Below, one piece after another: positions 8,130-8,595 of a DNA stretch of 8,595 nucleotides. How positions within the stretch are numbered: position 1 is the first letter of the stretch; the number at the start of each line of letters is the position of its first letter. The notes beneath the pieces are model-generated. The model was not told the DNA's origin and searched no databases. It worked only from the letters and a program-made list of their open reading frames with translations. The position numbers and the translations under genes were made by a program. The stretch lies in assembly GCA_903882725.1 (NCBI GenBank), contig CAIRYF010000247.1, positions 1 to 8,595 of the forward strand, written 5' to 3'. Origin of the DNA: an uncultured Simplicispira sp. (lineage in GTDB: Bacteria; Pseudomonadota; Gammaproteobacteria; Burkholderiales; Burkholderiaceae_C).

Positions 8130-8595
8130 TCATCCGGCGCTGGCGTGGTGAAACCGGCGTCCGGTGTCGTAAGGAAAAATGTCGTAGACATGGCCAGCGG
8201 CAATGCGCTCTTTGTGCGACTGCCAAAACTCTACGCCCAGCAAGTCAGCATGGTGCTGCATGAACACATCGCGTACCGCCGGGTTACCGAGCAAAAACGG
8301 CGCAAAGGTTTCAGGAAACACATCGCGTGGGCCAATGCGGTACCAAATCTCGCCGCTCATCTCTTCTTCTTCGTTGCGCGGCGCTGGCACGCGGCGAAAT
8401 TGGCAATCGGTGAGATATTCGATTTCGTCGTAGTCGTAAAACACCACTTTGCTGTTGTGCGTGACACCAAAGTTCTTCCACAACATATCGCCCGGAAAGA
8501 TGTTGGCCGCCACCAAGTCTTTGATGGCATTGCCGTAGTCAATCACGCTGCGCTGCATTTGCTGCTGCGCACTGGTGTCGTGCAAACCGGTGTCA
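8130..8595 (-). CDS. aceK: Isocitrate dehydrogenase kinase/phosphatase (AceK), C-terminal part
   Basis: AceK phosphorylates and dephosphorylates isocitrate dehydrogenase and so sets the split of isocitrate between the TCA cycle and the glyoxylate bypass during growth on acetate or fatty acids. About 154 C-terminal residues are visible; the start lies beyond the right edge. The visible part contains [11 protein letters not shown], then [12 protein letters not shown] and [12 protein letters not shown]. The catalytic-site residues keep the spacing of E. coli AceK: the Asp of FPGD (codon 8487-8489; Asp457), Asn five residues later (Asn462), and the two Asp of YDYDE (Asp475 and Asp477). The downstream segment ([15 protein letters not shown], [27 protein letters not shown]) matches the AceK C-terminus. 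The stop is at 8130-8132. Next on the strand is a thiolase, which fits an acetyl-CoA theme. No defect is visible in this part. Confidence 0.96.
   Translation of the reverse strand, partial: DTGLHDTSAQQQMQRSVIDYGNAIKDLVAANIFPGDMLWKNFGVTHNSKVVFYDYDEIEYLTDCQFRRVPAPRNEEEEMSGEIWYRIGPRDVFPETFAPFLLGNPAVRDVFMQHHADLLGVEFWQSHKERIAAGHVYDIFPYDTGRRFHHASAG

Overview
The window looks like a chromosomal segment of a denitrifying betaproteobacterium, most likely of the Comamonadaceae (Acidovorax / Rhodoferax / Polaromonas type). The basis is GC-rich coding sequence, a cytochrome c-dependent nitric oxide reductase operon, an AceK-thiolase-acyl-CoA dehydrogenase neighbourhood, and two copies of a short intergenic repeat (CCTCTAGCC...GCGCTT.TAGCTAT.AATT) that I recall as typical of that family. 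The family assignment is inference; no 16S or other marker is present.

Left part, plus strand (1-5435): a tightly packed nor operon. It holds the 3' end of norC (haem c subunit), complete norB (catalytic subunit with all expected haem and FeB ligands), norQ (MoxR-type AAA+ ATPase), a membrane-bound polyferredoxin of the NapH/NosR/CcoG type, and norD (VWA/MIDAS protein). NorC and NorB form the membrane enzyme that reduces 2 NO to N2O. NorQ and NorD are the ATPase/adaptor pair needed to activate NorB, probably at the non-haem iron site. The polyferredoxin sits between norQ and norD, overlaps both, and is the least ordinary element of the window. No norE or norF follows norD, and the operon promoter lies outside the window.

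Middle (5436-5531): a short gap between the convergent nor operon and the next genes, holding copy 1 of the intergenic repeat.

Right part, minus strand (5532-8595), read right to left: the C-terminal part of aceK (isocitrate dehydrogenase kinase/phosphatase), an acetyl-CoA acetyltransferase (thiolase), a 183-bp gap, and an acyl-CoA dehydrogenase. These are core carbon-metabolism genes. Fatty-acid or short-chain acyl-CoA oxidation makes acetyl-CoA, and AceK controls how much isocitrate enters the glyoxylate bypass. The 183-bp gap contains repeat copy 2, a long hairpin, a second related palindrome, a T tract and a Shine-Dalgarno that shares an 11-nt block with the repeat.

No CRISPR array, tRNA, rRNA, insertion sequence or phage gene is visible. 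All other long open frames are antisense or out-of-frame shadows of these genes.
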